Assembly: GCA_034769895.1 (NCBI GenBank)
Contig: JAWRYS010001452.1
Coordinates: forward strand, 372,001 to 436,000
DNA: 64,000 bases
Source of the DNA: Magicicada septendecula
Lineage: Eukaryota > Arthropoda > Insecta > Hemiptera > Cicadidae
Direction: 5' to 3'
How positions within the stretch are numbered: position 1 is the first letter of the stretch; the number at the start of each line of letters is the position of its first letter. The notes beneath the pieces are model-generated. The model searched no databases and was not told the DNA's origin. It saw nothing but the letters and a program-made list of their open reading frames with translations. The translations under genes and the position numbers were made by a program. Positions 53,993 to 64,000 of the stretch are shown piece by piece.

Positions 53993-56730
53993 TATAACGT
54001 TGCAGAAATCTGATGATATAAAGTATCCATAAATATTATAGAAATGCAAAAAAGTAAGATAATTTAATAATTAAATAATGAAGAGAATAAAAATATAAAA
54101 TGTAATTAAGAAAGAAGAAGGAAGAATGGTAAACCAAAAGTGATTATTAAATACCAGAGATTGGCCAGATAAAGACCGAAAAAGATGAGGATAGATTCAC
54201 AGAGATTAAGAAGATAAATCAATGATAAGAGACATAAATAAGTAACGAAAATATGTAATTAATAATGAATAAAACGGTAGTAAATAAAGTACACTAACCA
54301 CAAAAAATAAATGAGACAATTATTGTTAAATAAAGTATATTGGTAAATACCTTATAATAATAAGAAAATAAGGCACATTATGTTAAAGAATAGTTGTAAA
54401 TGTACATCTAAAATAACCTTGAAACCAAGAGTGAGAGATAGGTAGGGAGTGACAAAGATAAACAGTGAAGTGATAAGTGTATTGAAATAAACAACATGTA
54501 ATATTAAGAAAAAATAATTAAACAAGTGTGACAAACCCAAAACATAATCACATGATAAATGAGCAATTAAGTTAAGTATATTAGACTGAAAGACACAGAA
54601 TAATTGTGAATGTAAAAAATAGAAAAAATATTCTGTCAGTATAAGAATCACCAGGATGATTATTGTTATAGAAGAGATGGTGTAGGTATAACACTCACCA
54701 AATTAGTTCATATATTAATTTTTTAATAAAGAAGTTATTGGCTTAATGTTTAAGGCAATAAATACCAGAAGAAATAATTTCACAGTAATATGTTAGTATG
54801 TTTTAAATAAGTAAGGAATTTATAAAGAAAATAATAGCAATACCTTTATAAGAAATAACAGGCAAAAATTAATAATTATGTGTAATCAAAAGAAACATGG
54901 CTGAACTATGTACAGACCATTAATTTAATTATATGTTAGGTTTTATTAATAGATGTAAGTGTTAAAGATGTGGGTGAGAAATGGGAATAGGGATAAAAAG
55001 AATAATGACATAAATTTAACTAAACAGCAAAATAATAACAATAATATAAATTGAAAGTAAAGTGTCAAATAAGAAATTATAAGATGTAAAGACTTATGCC
55101 CATACAGGACATAGCTGTCTAAGTTAAGAAACCCAGTTGTAAACAATTTAAAACTATATTTAAATAACAAAACCAGGTAAATTATGTAATTACCAACAAC
55201 TAACAAAAATAACATGGCAGAATTATATTAAAACATAGAAATAAGTAAATTATGTATTAACATAGTATTATAAATTTTGAACTAAAACATTAATACATGG
55301 CTTAGACCAATCTTGTAAGAAATCAAACTAATGTTTGAAAGAAAATAGGAACATCTATGTAACGATTATAACCAGTGAAATTATCCCCAAGTAAATATAG
55401 TCATTATAAAATATTTATTCAAATTAAACAAAAAACGAGAATTTGTAACAATAGTTTCAAAAGTACTTAGCCAATCAGAGTTAAGCCAGTTGTCATGACT
55501 ACAGTACGTTATTATGAAATTGACGGTTACGAAAAAGAGTTCCATTATTAACGGCCCAGAGAAACAGACGCTATATTCATGCTGACGATTTGAAGGAAAA
55601 ATAACGAAGAAAATCGAACTGTTATGAAAACCAAATGAGTAACTGATGTCTACCATAGTCCAGTAACACATGAAGGGACAATAATCAAATATTAAACAGC
55701 AATTAAATAAAAACTGGATGAATTAAGAAGCAGACGGTACCCATATCGTTGGAAATAAACTAAAGAAACAATTCATTGGCGAAGACACTTGACGAACTAT
55801 AGCCGAACAACGTGTGGTTGTTAAGTATAAAATAAATTACAACTAATTACGAACCAAATTGATTCACCAATTTGCTAATAAATAATTCTCACTCCAAAAT
55901 GTAAACACTAATTTCTTTCAAGGATTTATGTTTCGAATTAAATAACACTGTATGTAACATAAATATAACCTATGTCAAACTGATAAAACCGACGCACACA
56001 CCTTTAACACAAAACAGTCGAGTTTCCATGTAAATCTTGTTAGTATATAAGTACCACGATTATAAAGTGGTGAACTTTATTTAAACATCTTGTTATAAAC
56101 CTTTTTCGTATTCAAAAGAATTCACATGGCAGAATAAATTGTATAAATAAAAGACGATAAACATTATAGCTTCCTACGTCTGAAGCGCTGCCACCTTAGC
56201 GATCCGCTGAGTGAACTAATTTACAGCCGAGGCATAAACTTTGTTATAATTACATTTATTGTACGATTATTATTTAAAAATTATTTAATTATTGAAAAAA
56301 TTAAATCAGTATGAACCTTTATTAACTGTCGTGTATTTATTTGAATATTGTAATGTATGTTATGTGCTTTAGCGGAGAGTAGATTTCGTTACGCAAATTT
56401 TGTGTTGGCAACACATCACAACAACGAGCGAAAGTCGAATTCCCACCAGTTAGCGAGGCAATTCAAATTATTATTTACAGTTTCCAGGAGACAATCTAAC
56501 TGCGAAAATTTTAATTGTTTTATAAAAAACAATTTGGCGCCTTTCGGGAGTTACAAAATACAACACAAAACAGGTAAAGACTTCGATACTGGTTATTTGT
56601 ACGTTCACAACGGACGCAATCTGCATGAGTCCCGGCCCAGAGCGACGACGGTATGGTAAGGCACGAGAGTACACATTACACAATTTACACTCTACAAATT
56701 TGTAGATTACGTCGGAAGAGTACTATTATA
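53993..56730 (+). repeat. Element B LTR 2 (2738 bp), shared by units 1 and 2
   Basis: Same ends as LTR 1, about 39 bp shorter because of one internal gap and a few scattered changes. Serves as the 3' LTR of unit 1 and the 5' LTR of unit 2. Confidence 0.9.
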
Positions 56731-56806
56731 GAATTAGCGACCAACTGGTGAGGCTAGAAGAAAAGGACGTACGACATTCTAGTGGCGGATACGAAAGGAC
56801 AACAAG

Positions 56807-57430
56807 ATGCACAAGAGGGAAACATCAAGAGAAACCCCGCAGGAAATAAGAAAACGGCGGGAAAGGATCAAACGAAATACAGAATTATTCAATAAACAAC
56901 CAGGACACAAAAGGATGGAAGTAATAAAGGAAGAAATAGAAAATGATAGTAAAACCGAGATAGAAGAAGGACCAAATAATGAAAATAAGAAACAAACGAA
57001 AATGCCCGAACAAGAGAGACAATTGAGCTACGCAGAATGGATGACAGGGTTATTTAAAAAATTCAGCAAGGAGATGGAGTGCATCAAGAAAAATACCACG
57101 GATCATGAACGAGCACAGATGAGTCGTGCGAATGCAGTGGGAACGCCAAACGACAAAATGTCATTGAGAGATATTTATGTTGAAATGTGGAAGCTGGACA
57201 CCAAGGATAATAAAGAAGAGACTATCGGGACAGCCCACGAAAAAGGAGAAAACAATGTGGAAAGAATGACTGAAGAAGATTGGGAAAGATGGGACAATAA
57301 TGAAACACAAATGAAAAACGAAAGAACGGGAGTATACGCACAGGTGACAGAGGAATTTACACAGGAGGATTATGAACAATGGAGACAATTAATAAGACAA
57401 CCAGAAAAACCCTGGAAAATGCAGAATTAA
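56807..57430 (+). CDS. Element B ORF1 (copy 2)
   Basis: Same 207-residue charged protein as in copy 1. A silent AGA/CGA difference near 57109 is visible at the DNA level. Role inferred as for copy 1. Confidence 0.6.
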   Translation: MHKRETSRETPQEIRKRRERIKRNTELFNKQPGHKRMEVIKEEIENDSKTEIEEGPNNENKKQTKMPEQERQLSYAEWMTGLFKKFSKEMECIKKNTTDHERAQMSRANAVGTPNDKMSLRDIYVEMWKLDTKDNKEETIGTAHEKGENNVERMTEEDWERWDNNETQMKNERTGVYAQVTEEFTQEDYEQWRQLIRQPEKPWKMQN

Positions 57431-57585
57431 GGGAATGGATAAGGGTTATGTTTGAACTATCTAGAGAAGATATTGGTAATTGGAGGAAGGTACATAATCA
57501 AATAGAAGAGTTGAAGGAAATACCAAATAAAAAAAAATGAAACACCAAAAACTCACATAAAAGAAGAAATAGTCAAAGACGTCGA

Positions 57586-58332
57586 ATGAACCAACAGAAG
57601 GAAATGCCAGAACTCACACTAGAAGAGATGCAGAAATTAAAGGATTTATTGACTGAACATTATAGAGAAATAAGTGAAACATTAGATAGGGGTTTCAGAA
57701 AGTTAAGTGAGACAGTAAATAGTGGTTTCAAGAAAGTAAATGAAAAACTAGACAGCACTTCCGAAAGTATCAATGAAAAAATAGAAATTAAAGAACACCA
57801 AAGAACATTGTTATCTCAGAAAAAACCTAACAGAGACAAAAAGAATATTAAACACATGGATTTGAAGACTAAGAAAATGCATAAAAGAAAACTAATAAAT
57901 ACCAGAGAAGAAGTGGAGATGATGAAGAATGGACTACTTGAGATGTTTAATCTACCAATTACCGACCAGAATGGAATAATGAATTTTAAAAATAACAGAA
58001 GGAACTTAATAGAAACTTTAGAAAGGAATCGCTACCAAACAGGCTGTAACACAGTAAGAAGGTCGATCAGAAAATTGAATACAACAGAAATAGAAACGCA
58101 AAATAGACCAATATCAGTGAGAAGATCAATGATGGAGGTACGAGTAACTTCAGTGAGTAATAACCAAAATGCTAGAGTAATTGAGGTAGAAATTGATAAT
58201 AAAGAAAACATGGTATTAGAAGAATGGCTGTACCAGATAGAAGAGATCTATATCACACGGACAGAAATAGTTATGCACACCAGAGCAGTCCGAACAACGG
58301 GGGTAACTCATGTAATCATGGACCATGGGTAA
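57586..58332 (+). CDS. Element B ORF2 (copy 2)
   Basis: 248 residues. Differs from copy 1 at five positions (for example ELTLEE for EFTLEE and LLTEH for LLNEH). Same alternative-frame Asn/Gly-rich tail at the 3' end. Confidence 0.55.
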   Translation: MNQQKEMPELTLEEMQKLKDLLTEHYREISETLDRGFRKLSETVNSGFKKVNEKLDSTSESINEKIEIKEHQRTLLSQKKPNRDKKNIKHMDLKTKKMHKRKLINTREEVEMMKNGLLEMFNLPITDQNGIMNFKNNRRNLIETLERNRYQTGCNTVRRSIRKLNTTEIETQNRPISVRRSMMEVRVTSVSNNQNARVIEVEIDNKENMVLEEWLYQIEEIYITRTEIVMHTRAVRTTGVTHVIMDHG

Positions 58333-58499
58333 ACCAAGTGCAGATAAACACTGAAATATGGGACTGATTTCCTGATTACTAAACCAAAGTAAATTAAATA
58401 ATAAAGAGATAACAAAGCAAACGAATAAGTTTACAAATAAAGATGAATTAAGAAATATTATCAAATGAAGTATATAAATTCCCAAAATTCAAAAAATAT

Positions 58500-58714
58500 G
58501 TAAGATCAACTTACACCATTATTTAGAGCATATATGAGAAAAAGATAAAATAAACTAATCAATGATGATAATAAAGAAAAAATGTGTAAGATAAATGATC
58601 AAAATTCAAAAATTATGTAAGATCAGCTTACACTACTATTTAGAGAAAAATATGAGATAAAATAAACTAATCAATGATAAATAATAACAAAGAAATTATG
58701 TGAGATCAACTTGC
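58500..58714 (+). repeat. Hairpin 15-mer repeats, element B copy 2
   Basis: Same arrangement of GTAAGATCA(A/G)CTTAC units as at 52906-53120. Confidence 0.75.
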
Positions 58715-59586
58715 AATACCATGTATAAAATATTTGAGATAAATGATAAAATAAGGAAATATAGATAAGATCAACTTAAAATAACGTTTGGACAACATAT
58801 GAGGAAAAATGAAAAAAAAAATAAAATAAAGGTATGAGCTACAAAAATTCCTAAAAAAAAAACGAAATGATCAACTTCCACTACAATTTAGAAAAAATAT
58901 GTGAGATAAAATAAACAAACCAATGATCAAGAATGAAATAAATAAATAAAATAAATATTTAAGAGTTATAATATAAAATGAGATGAATCAGAGAGTAATT
59001 GAAAGTGAATAAAAAGGTTAATTGTATCAATAAAAAATCAACGCTTCAAGCATTATCAAAGGGTATTGACAGAGAGAATTGAGAATTAAATATGACTCGA
59101 ACTGAGCAATAATGAAATAAAAAAGTAAAAGATTCTCAACAAATATTATTATTATTAGTATTATTAGTCACAAGATGACTGTATTGAAGATTCATTAATT
59201 AAGATTGACTGTTGAATAAGTCCAGCAATCATTTAACTGAGCAGGGATGATGTTCCCCTGACCTCAGAAAAGGGGTAGTTTTGAACGACGGAGTTAGGTA
59301 AGCCAATAGAGCCCATCCGAATCGATTTCAGCTAAGAAATAGGGATAGTTAGGGAAAATAAGATTTATAGGGAATAATTTGTAATAAAAAATCAATAAGC
59401 TAGATCGTAATATGAGAAAATAATGAGGAAAAGACTCAGAATTAAAAGAAGTAAAGATACAGAATTGAACATGAAAATGAACAAGAAGCATAGAATTTAA
59501 GAAGAAAAAGATACAATACAATTGATAATTTCATCAAACTTAGAATCACGTTTCATAAAATGATCAATTTTGGTGGAAGGGCATTA

Positions 59587-62324
59587 TATAACGTTGCAGA
59601 AATCTGATGATATAAAGTATCCATAAATATTATAGAAATGCAAAAAAGTAAGATAATTTAATAATTAAATAATGAAGAGAATAAAAATATAAAATGTAAT
59701 TAAGAAAGAAGAAGGAAGAATGGTAAACCAAAAGTGATTATTAAATACCAGAGATTGGCCAGATAAAGACCGAAAAAGATGAGGATAGATTCACAGAGAT
59801 TAAGAAGATAAATCAATGATAAGAGACATAAATAAGTAACGAAAATATGTAATTAATAATGAATAAAACGGTAGTAAATAAAGTACACTAACCACAAAAA
59901 ATAAATGAGACAATTATTGTTAAATAAAGTATATTGGTAAATACCTTATAATAATAAGAAAATAAGGCACATTATGTTAAAGAATAGTTGTAAATGTACA
60001 TCTAAAATAACCTTGAAACCAAGAGTGAGAGATAGGTAGGGAGTGACAAAGATAAACAGTGAAGTGATAAGTGTATTGAAATAAACAACATGTAATATTA
60101 AGAAAAAATAATTAAACAAGTGTGACAAACCCAAAACATAATCACATGATAAATGAGCAATTAAGTTAAGTATATTAGACTGAAAGACACAGAATAATTG
60201 TGAATGTAAAAAATAGAAAAAATATTCTGTCAGTATAAGAATCACCAGGATGATTATTGTTATAGAAGAGATGGTGTAGGTATAACACTCACCAAATTAG
60301 TTCATATATTAATTTTTTAATAAAGAAGTTATTGGCTTAATGTTTAAGGCAATAAATACCAGAAGAAATAATTTCACAGTAATATGTTAGTATGTTTTAA
60401 ATAAGTAAGGAATTTATAAAGAAAATAATAGCAATACCTTTATAAGAAATAACAGGCAAAAATTAATAATTATGTGTAATCAAAAGAAACATGGCTGAAC
60501 TATGTACAGACCATTAATTTAATTATATGTTAGGTTTTATTAATAGATGTAAGTGTTAAAGATGTGGGTGAGAAATGGGAATAGGGATAAAAAGAATAAT
60601 GACATAAATTTAACTAAACAGCAAAATAATAACAATAATATAAATTGAAAGTAAAGTGTCAAATAAGAAATTATAAGATGTAAAGACTTATGCCCATACA
60701 GGACATAGCTGTCTAAGTTAAGAAACCCAGTTGTAAACAATTTAAAACTATATTTAAATAACAAAACCAGGTAAATTATGTAATTACCAACAACTAACAA
60801 AAATAACATGGCAGAATTATATTAAAACATAGAAATAAGTAAATTATGTATTAACATAGTATTATAAATTTTGAACTAAAACATTAATACATGGCTTAGA
60901 CCAATCTTGTAAGAAATCAAACTAATGTTTGAAAGAAAATAGGAACATCTATGTAACGATTATAACCAGTGAAATTATCCCCAAGTAAATATAGTCATTA
61001 TAAAATATTTATTCAAATTAAACAAAAAACGAGAATTTGTAACAATAGTTTCAAAAGTACTTAGCCAATCAGAGTTAAGCCAGTTGTCATGACTACAGTA
61101 CGTTATTATGAAATTGACGGTTACGAAAAAGAGTTCCATTATTAACGGCCCAGAGAAACAGACGCTATATTCATGCTGACGATTTGAAGGAAAAATAACG
61201 AAGAAAATCGAACTGTTATGAAAACCAAATGAGTAACTGATGTCTACCATAGTCCAGTAACACATGAAGGGACAATAATCAAATATTAAACAGCAATTAA
61301 ATAAAAACTGGATGAATTAAGAAGCAGACGGTACCCATATCGTTGGAAATAAACTAAAGAAACAATTCATTGGCGAAGACACTTGACGAACTATAGCCGA
61401 ACAACGTGTGGTTGTTAAGTATAAAATAAATTACAACTAATTACGAACCAAATTGATTCACCAATTTGCTAATAAATAATTCTCACTCCAAAATGTAAAC
61501 ACTAATTTCTTTCAAGGATTTATGTTTCGAATTAAATAACACTGTATGTAACATAAATATAACCTATGTCAAACTGATAAAACCGACGCACACACCTTTA
61601 ACACAAAACAGTCGAGTTTCCATGTAAATCTTGTTAGTATATAAGTACCACGATTATAAAGTGGTGAACTTTATTTAAACATCTTGTTATAAACCTTTTT
61701 CGTATTCAAAAGAATTCACATGGCAGAATAAATTGTATAAATAAAAGACGATAAACATTATAGCTTCCTACGTCTGAAGCGCTGCCACCTTAGCGATCCG
61801 CTGAGTGAACTAATTTACAGCCGAGGCATAAACTTTGTTATAATTACATTTATTGTACGATTATTATTTAAAAATTATTTAATTATTGAAAAAATTAAAT
61901 CAGTATGAACCTTTATTAACTGTCGTGTATTTATTTGAATATTGTAATGTATGTTATGTGCTTTAGCGGAGAGTAGATTTCGTTACGCAAATTTTGTGTT
62001 GGCAACACATCACAACAACGAGCGAAAGTCGAATTCCCACCAGTTAGCGAGGCAATTCAAATTATTATTTACAGTTTCCAGGAGACAATCTAACTGCGAA
62101 AATTTTAATTGTTTTATAAAAAACAATTTGGCGCCTTTCGGGAGTTACAAAATACAACACAAAACAGGTAAAGACTTCGATACTGGTTATTTGTACGTTC
62201 ACAACGGACGCAATCTGCATGAGTCCCGGCCCAGAGCGACGACGGTATGGTAAGGCACGAGAGTACACATTACACAATTTACACTCTACAAATTTGTAGA
62301 TTACGTCGGAAGAGTACTATTATA
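59587..62324 (+). repeat. Element B LTR 3 (2738 bp), shared by units 2 and 3
   Basis: Same length as LTR 2. I saw no base difference from LTR 2 when reading them side by side. Confidence 0.9.
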
Positions 62325-62400
62325 GAATTAGCGACCAACTGGTGAGGCTAGAAGAAAAGGACGTACGACATTCTAGTGGCGGATACGAAAGGACAACAAG

Positions 62401-63024
62401 ATGCACAAGAGGGAAACATCAAGAGAAACCCCGCAGGAAATAAGAAAACGGCGGGAAAGGATCAAACGAAATACAGAATTATTCAATAAACAACCAGGAC
62501 ACAAAAGGATGGAAGTAATAAAGGAAGAAATAGAAAATGATAGTAAAACCGAGATAGAAGAAGGACCAAATAATGAAAATAAGAAACAAACGAAAATGCC
62601 CGAACAAGAGAGACAATTGAGCTACGCAGAATGGATGACAGGGTTATTTAAAAAATTCAGCAAGGAGATGGAGTGCATCAAGAAAAATACCACGGATCAT
62701 GAACGAGCACAGATGAGTCGTGCGAATGCAGTGGGAACGCCAAACGACAAAATGTCATTGAGAGATATTTATGTTGAAATGTGGAAGCTGGACACCAAGG
62801 ATAATAAAGAAGAGACTATCGGGACAGCCCACGAAAAAGGAGAAAACAATGTGGAAAGAATGACTGAAGAAGATTGGGAAAGATGGGACAATAATGAAAC
62901 ACAAATGAAAAACGAAAGAACGGGAGTATACGCACAGGTGACAGAGGAATTTACACAGGAGGATTATGAACAATGGAGACAATTAATAAGACAACCAGAA
63001 AAACCCTGGAAAATGCAGAATTAA
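62401..63024 (+). CDS. Element B ORF1 (copy 3)
   Basis: Same protein as copies 1 and 2; DNA like copy 2. Confidence 0.6.
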   Translation: MHKRETSRETPQEIRKRRERIKRNTELFNKQPGHKRMEVIKEEIENDSKTEIEEGPNNENKKQTKMPEQERQLSYAEWMTGLFKKFSKEMECIKKNTTDHERAQMSRANAVGTPNDKMSLRDIYVEMWKLDTKDNKEETIGTAHEKGENNVERMTEEDWERWDNNETQMKNERTGVYAQVTEEFTQEDYEQWRQLIRQPEKPWKMQN

Positions 63025-63179
63025 GGGAATGGATAAGGGTTATGTTTGAACTATCTAGAGAAGATATTGGTAATTGGAGGAAGGTACATAATCAAATAGA
63101 AGAGTTGAAGGAAATACCAAATAAAAAAAAATGAAACACCAAAAACTCACATAAAAGAAGAAATAGTCAAAGACGTCGA

Positions 63180-63926
63180 ATGAACCAACAGAAGGAAATG
63201 CCAGAACTCACACTAGAAGAGATGCAGAAATTAAAGGATTTATTGACTGAACATTATAGAGAAATAAGTGAAACATTAGATAGGGGTTTCAGAAAGTTAA
63301 GTGAGACAGTAAATAGTGGTTTCAAGAAAGTAAATGAAAAACTAGACAGCACTTCCGAAAGTATCAATGAAAAAATAGAAATTAAAGAACACCAAAGAAC
63401 ATTGTTATCTCAGAAAAAACCTAACAGAGACAAAAAGAATATTAAACACATGGATTTGAAGACTAAGAAAATGCATAAAAGAAAACTAATAAATACCAGA
63501 GAAGAAGTGGAGATGATGAAGAATGGACTACTTGAGATGTTTAATCTACCAATTACCGACCAGAATGGAATAATGAATTTTAAAAATAACAGAAGGAACT
63601 TAATAGAAACTTTAGAAAGGAATCGCTACCAAACAGGCTGTAACACAGTAAGAAGGTCGATCAGAAAATTGAATACAACAGAAATAGAAACGCAAAATAG
63701 ACCAATATCAGTGAGAAGATCAATGATGGAGGTACGAGTAACTTCAGTGAGTAATAACCAAAATGCTAGAGTAATTGAGGTAGAAATTGATAATAAAGAA
63801 AACATGGTATTAGAAGAATGGCTGTACCAGATAGAAGAGATCTATATCACACGGACAGAAATAGTTATGCACACCAGAGCAGTCCGAACAACGGGGGTAA
63901 CTCATGTAATCATGGACCATGGGTAA
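63180..63926 (+). CDS. Element B ORF2 (copy 3)
   Basis: Same protein as copy 2. The window ends 74 bp after the stop, still inside unit 3. Confidence 0.55.
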   Translation: MNQQKEMPELTLEEMQKLKDLLTEHYREISETLDRGFRKLSETVNSGFKKVNEKLDSTSESINEKIEIKEHQRTLLSQKKPNRDKKNIKHMDLKTKKMHKRKLINTREEVEMMKNGLLEMFNLPITDQNGIMNFKNNRRNLIETLERNRYQTGCNTVRRSIRKLNTTEIETQNRPISVRRSMMEVRVTSVSNNQNARVIEVEIDNKENMVLEEWLYQIEEIYITRTEIVMHTRAVRTTGVTHVIMDHG

Positions 63927-64000
63927 ACCAAGTGCAGATAAACACTGAAATATGGGACTGATTTCCTGATTACTAAACCAAAGTAAATTAAATAATAAAG

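Larger units (their letters stand above)
48360..64000 (+). mobile_element. Element B: tandem array of a pol-less LTR retrotransposon
   Basis: LTRs starting TATAACGTTGCAGAAATC occur at 48360, 53993 and 59587. Each is followed by the same internal region of about 2856 bp, with LTRs shared between neighbouring units. The 59587 and 53993 starts are exactly 5594 bp apart. The internal region encodes only two Gag-like ORFs; no protease, RT or integrase motif is visible. The array continues beyond the window. It must rely on enzymes from another element. Confidence 0.9.

Noticed and set aside
48360-64000. Direct repeats resembling a CRISPR or satellite array
   Set aside because: The repeat is 5.6 kb and contains LTRs and Gag-like ORFs; a retrotransposon array explains it fully.

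Overview
This is eukaryotic DNA, most likely from an insect or another arthropod. It is AT-rich and carries no operons or bacterial gene structure. Nearly all of it is transposable elements (TEs), many nested in one another. I found no conventional host gene, tRNA or rRNA. The species cannot be named from the sequence. Names such as 'element A' are labels for this window only.

Layout. 1-1.1 kb: decayed pogo/Tigger-like transposase (minus). 1.33-3.33 kb: internally deleted hAT element with a perfect 8-bp target duplication. 3.8-4.9 kb: decayed Penelope-like reverse transcriptase. 6.58-11.12 kb: two Penelope-like fragments joined head to head, 3' ends outward, flanked by an 8-bp direct repeat; a DDE transposon with an uninterrupted transposase (DD82E spacing) sits in one arm at a TA. 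11.1-13.8 kb: no gene; one strong imperfect palindrome. 13.8-19.76 kb: a LINE RNase H fragment, then a minus-strand Ty3/gypsy remnant (D) interrupted by a hAT element, itself interrupted by a 5'-truncated LINE.

19.93-46.59 kb: element A, a Ty3/gypsy-type retrotransposon with ~3-kb LTRs, inserted in a TG microsatellite. Its gag-pol is broken by many lesions. Its 3' non-coding region holds two Helitron-like elements, one with an 8-copy minisatellite. Its 3' LTR is split by a hAT remnant, a 1.2-kb LTR-like insert (probable solo LTR, E) and a young Ty3/gypsy element (C). C has a fully open 1069-codon pol and a textbook -1 frameshift signal at the gag/pol junction, but a deletion has removed most of gag, the primer binding site and the 3' part of its first LTR. 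46.6-48.4 kb: microsatellite, a hAT-type MITE, a hairpin MITE and AT-rich DNA.

48.36-64.0 kb: element B, an LTR element with ~2.75-kb LTRs and no pol, in a head-to-tail array LTR-internal-LTR-internal-LTR-internal (5594-bp period between copies 2 and 3) that runs off the window. B and A share the leader motif, a repeated hairpin-forming 15-mer, a 3' block and the sequence before the LTR, so B looks like a gag-only, non-autonomous relative of the A lineage.

How the parts relate: the nesting gives a relative order of insertion (D, then hAT3, then LINE; Penelope dimer, then DD82E transposon; A, then E, hAT2, Helitrons and C). C pol and the DD82E transposase are the only long TE enzymes here that read through without a break.
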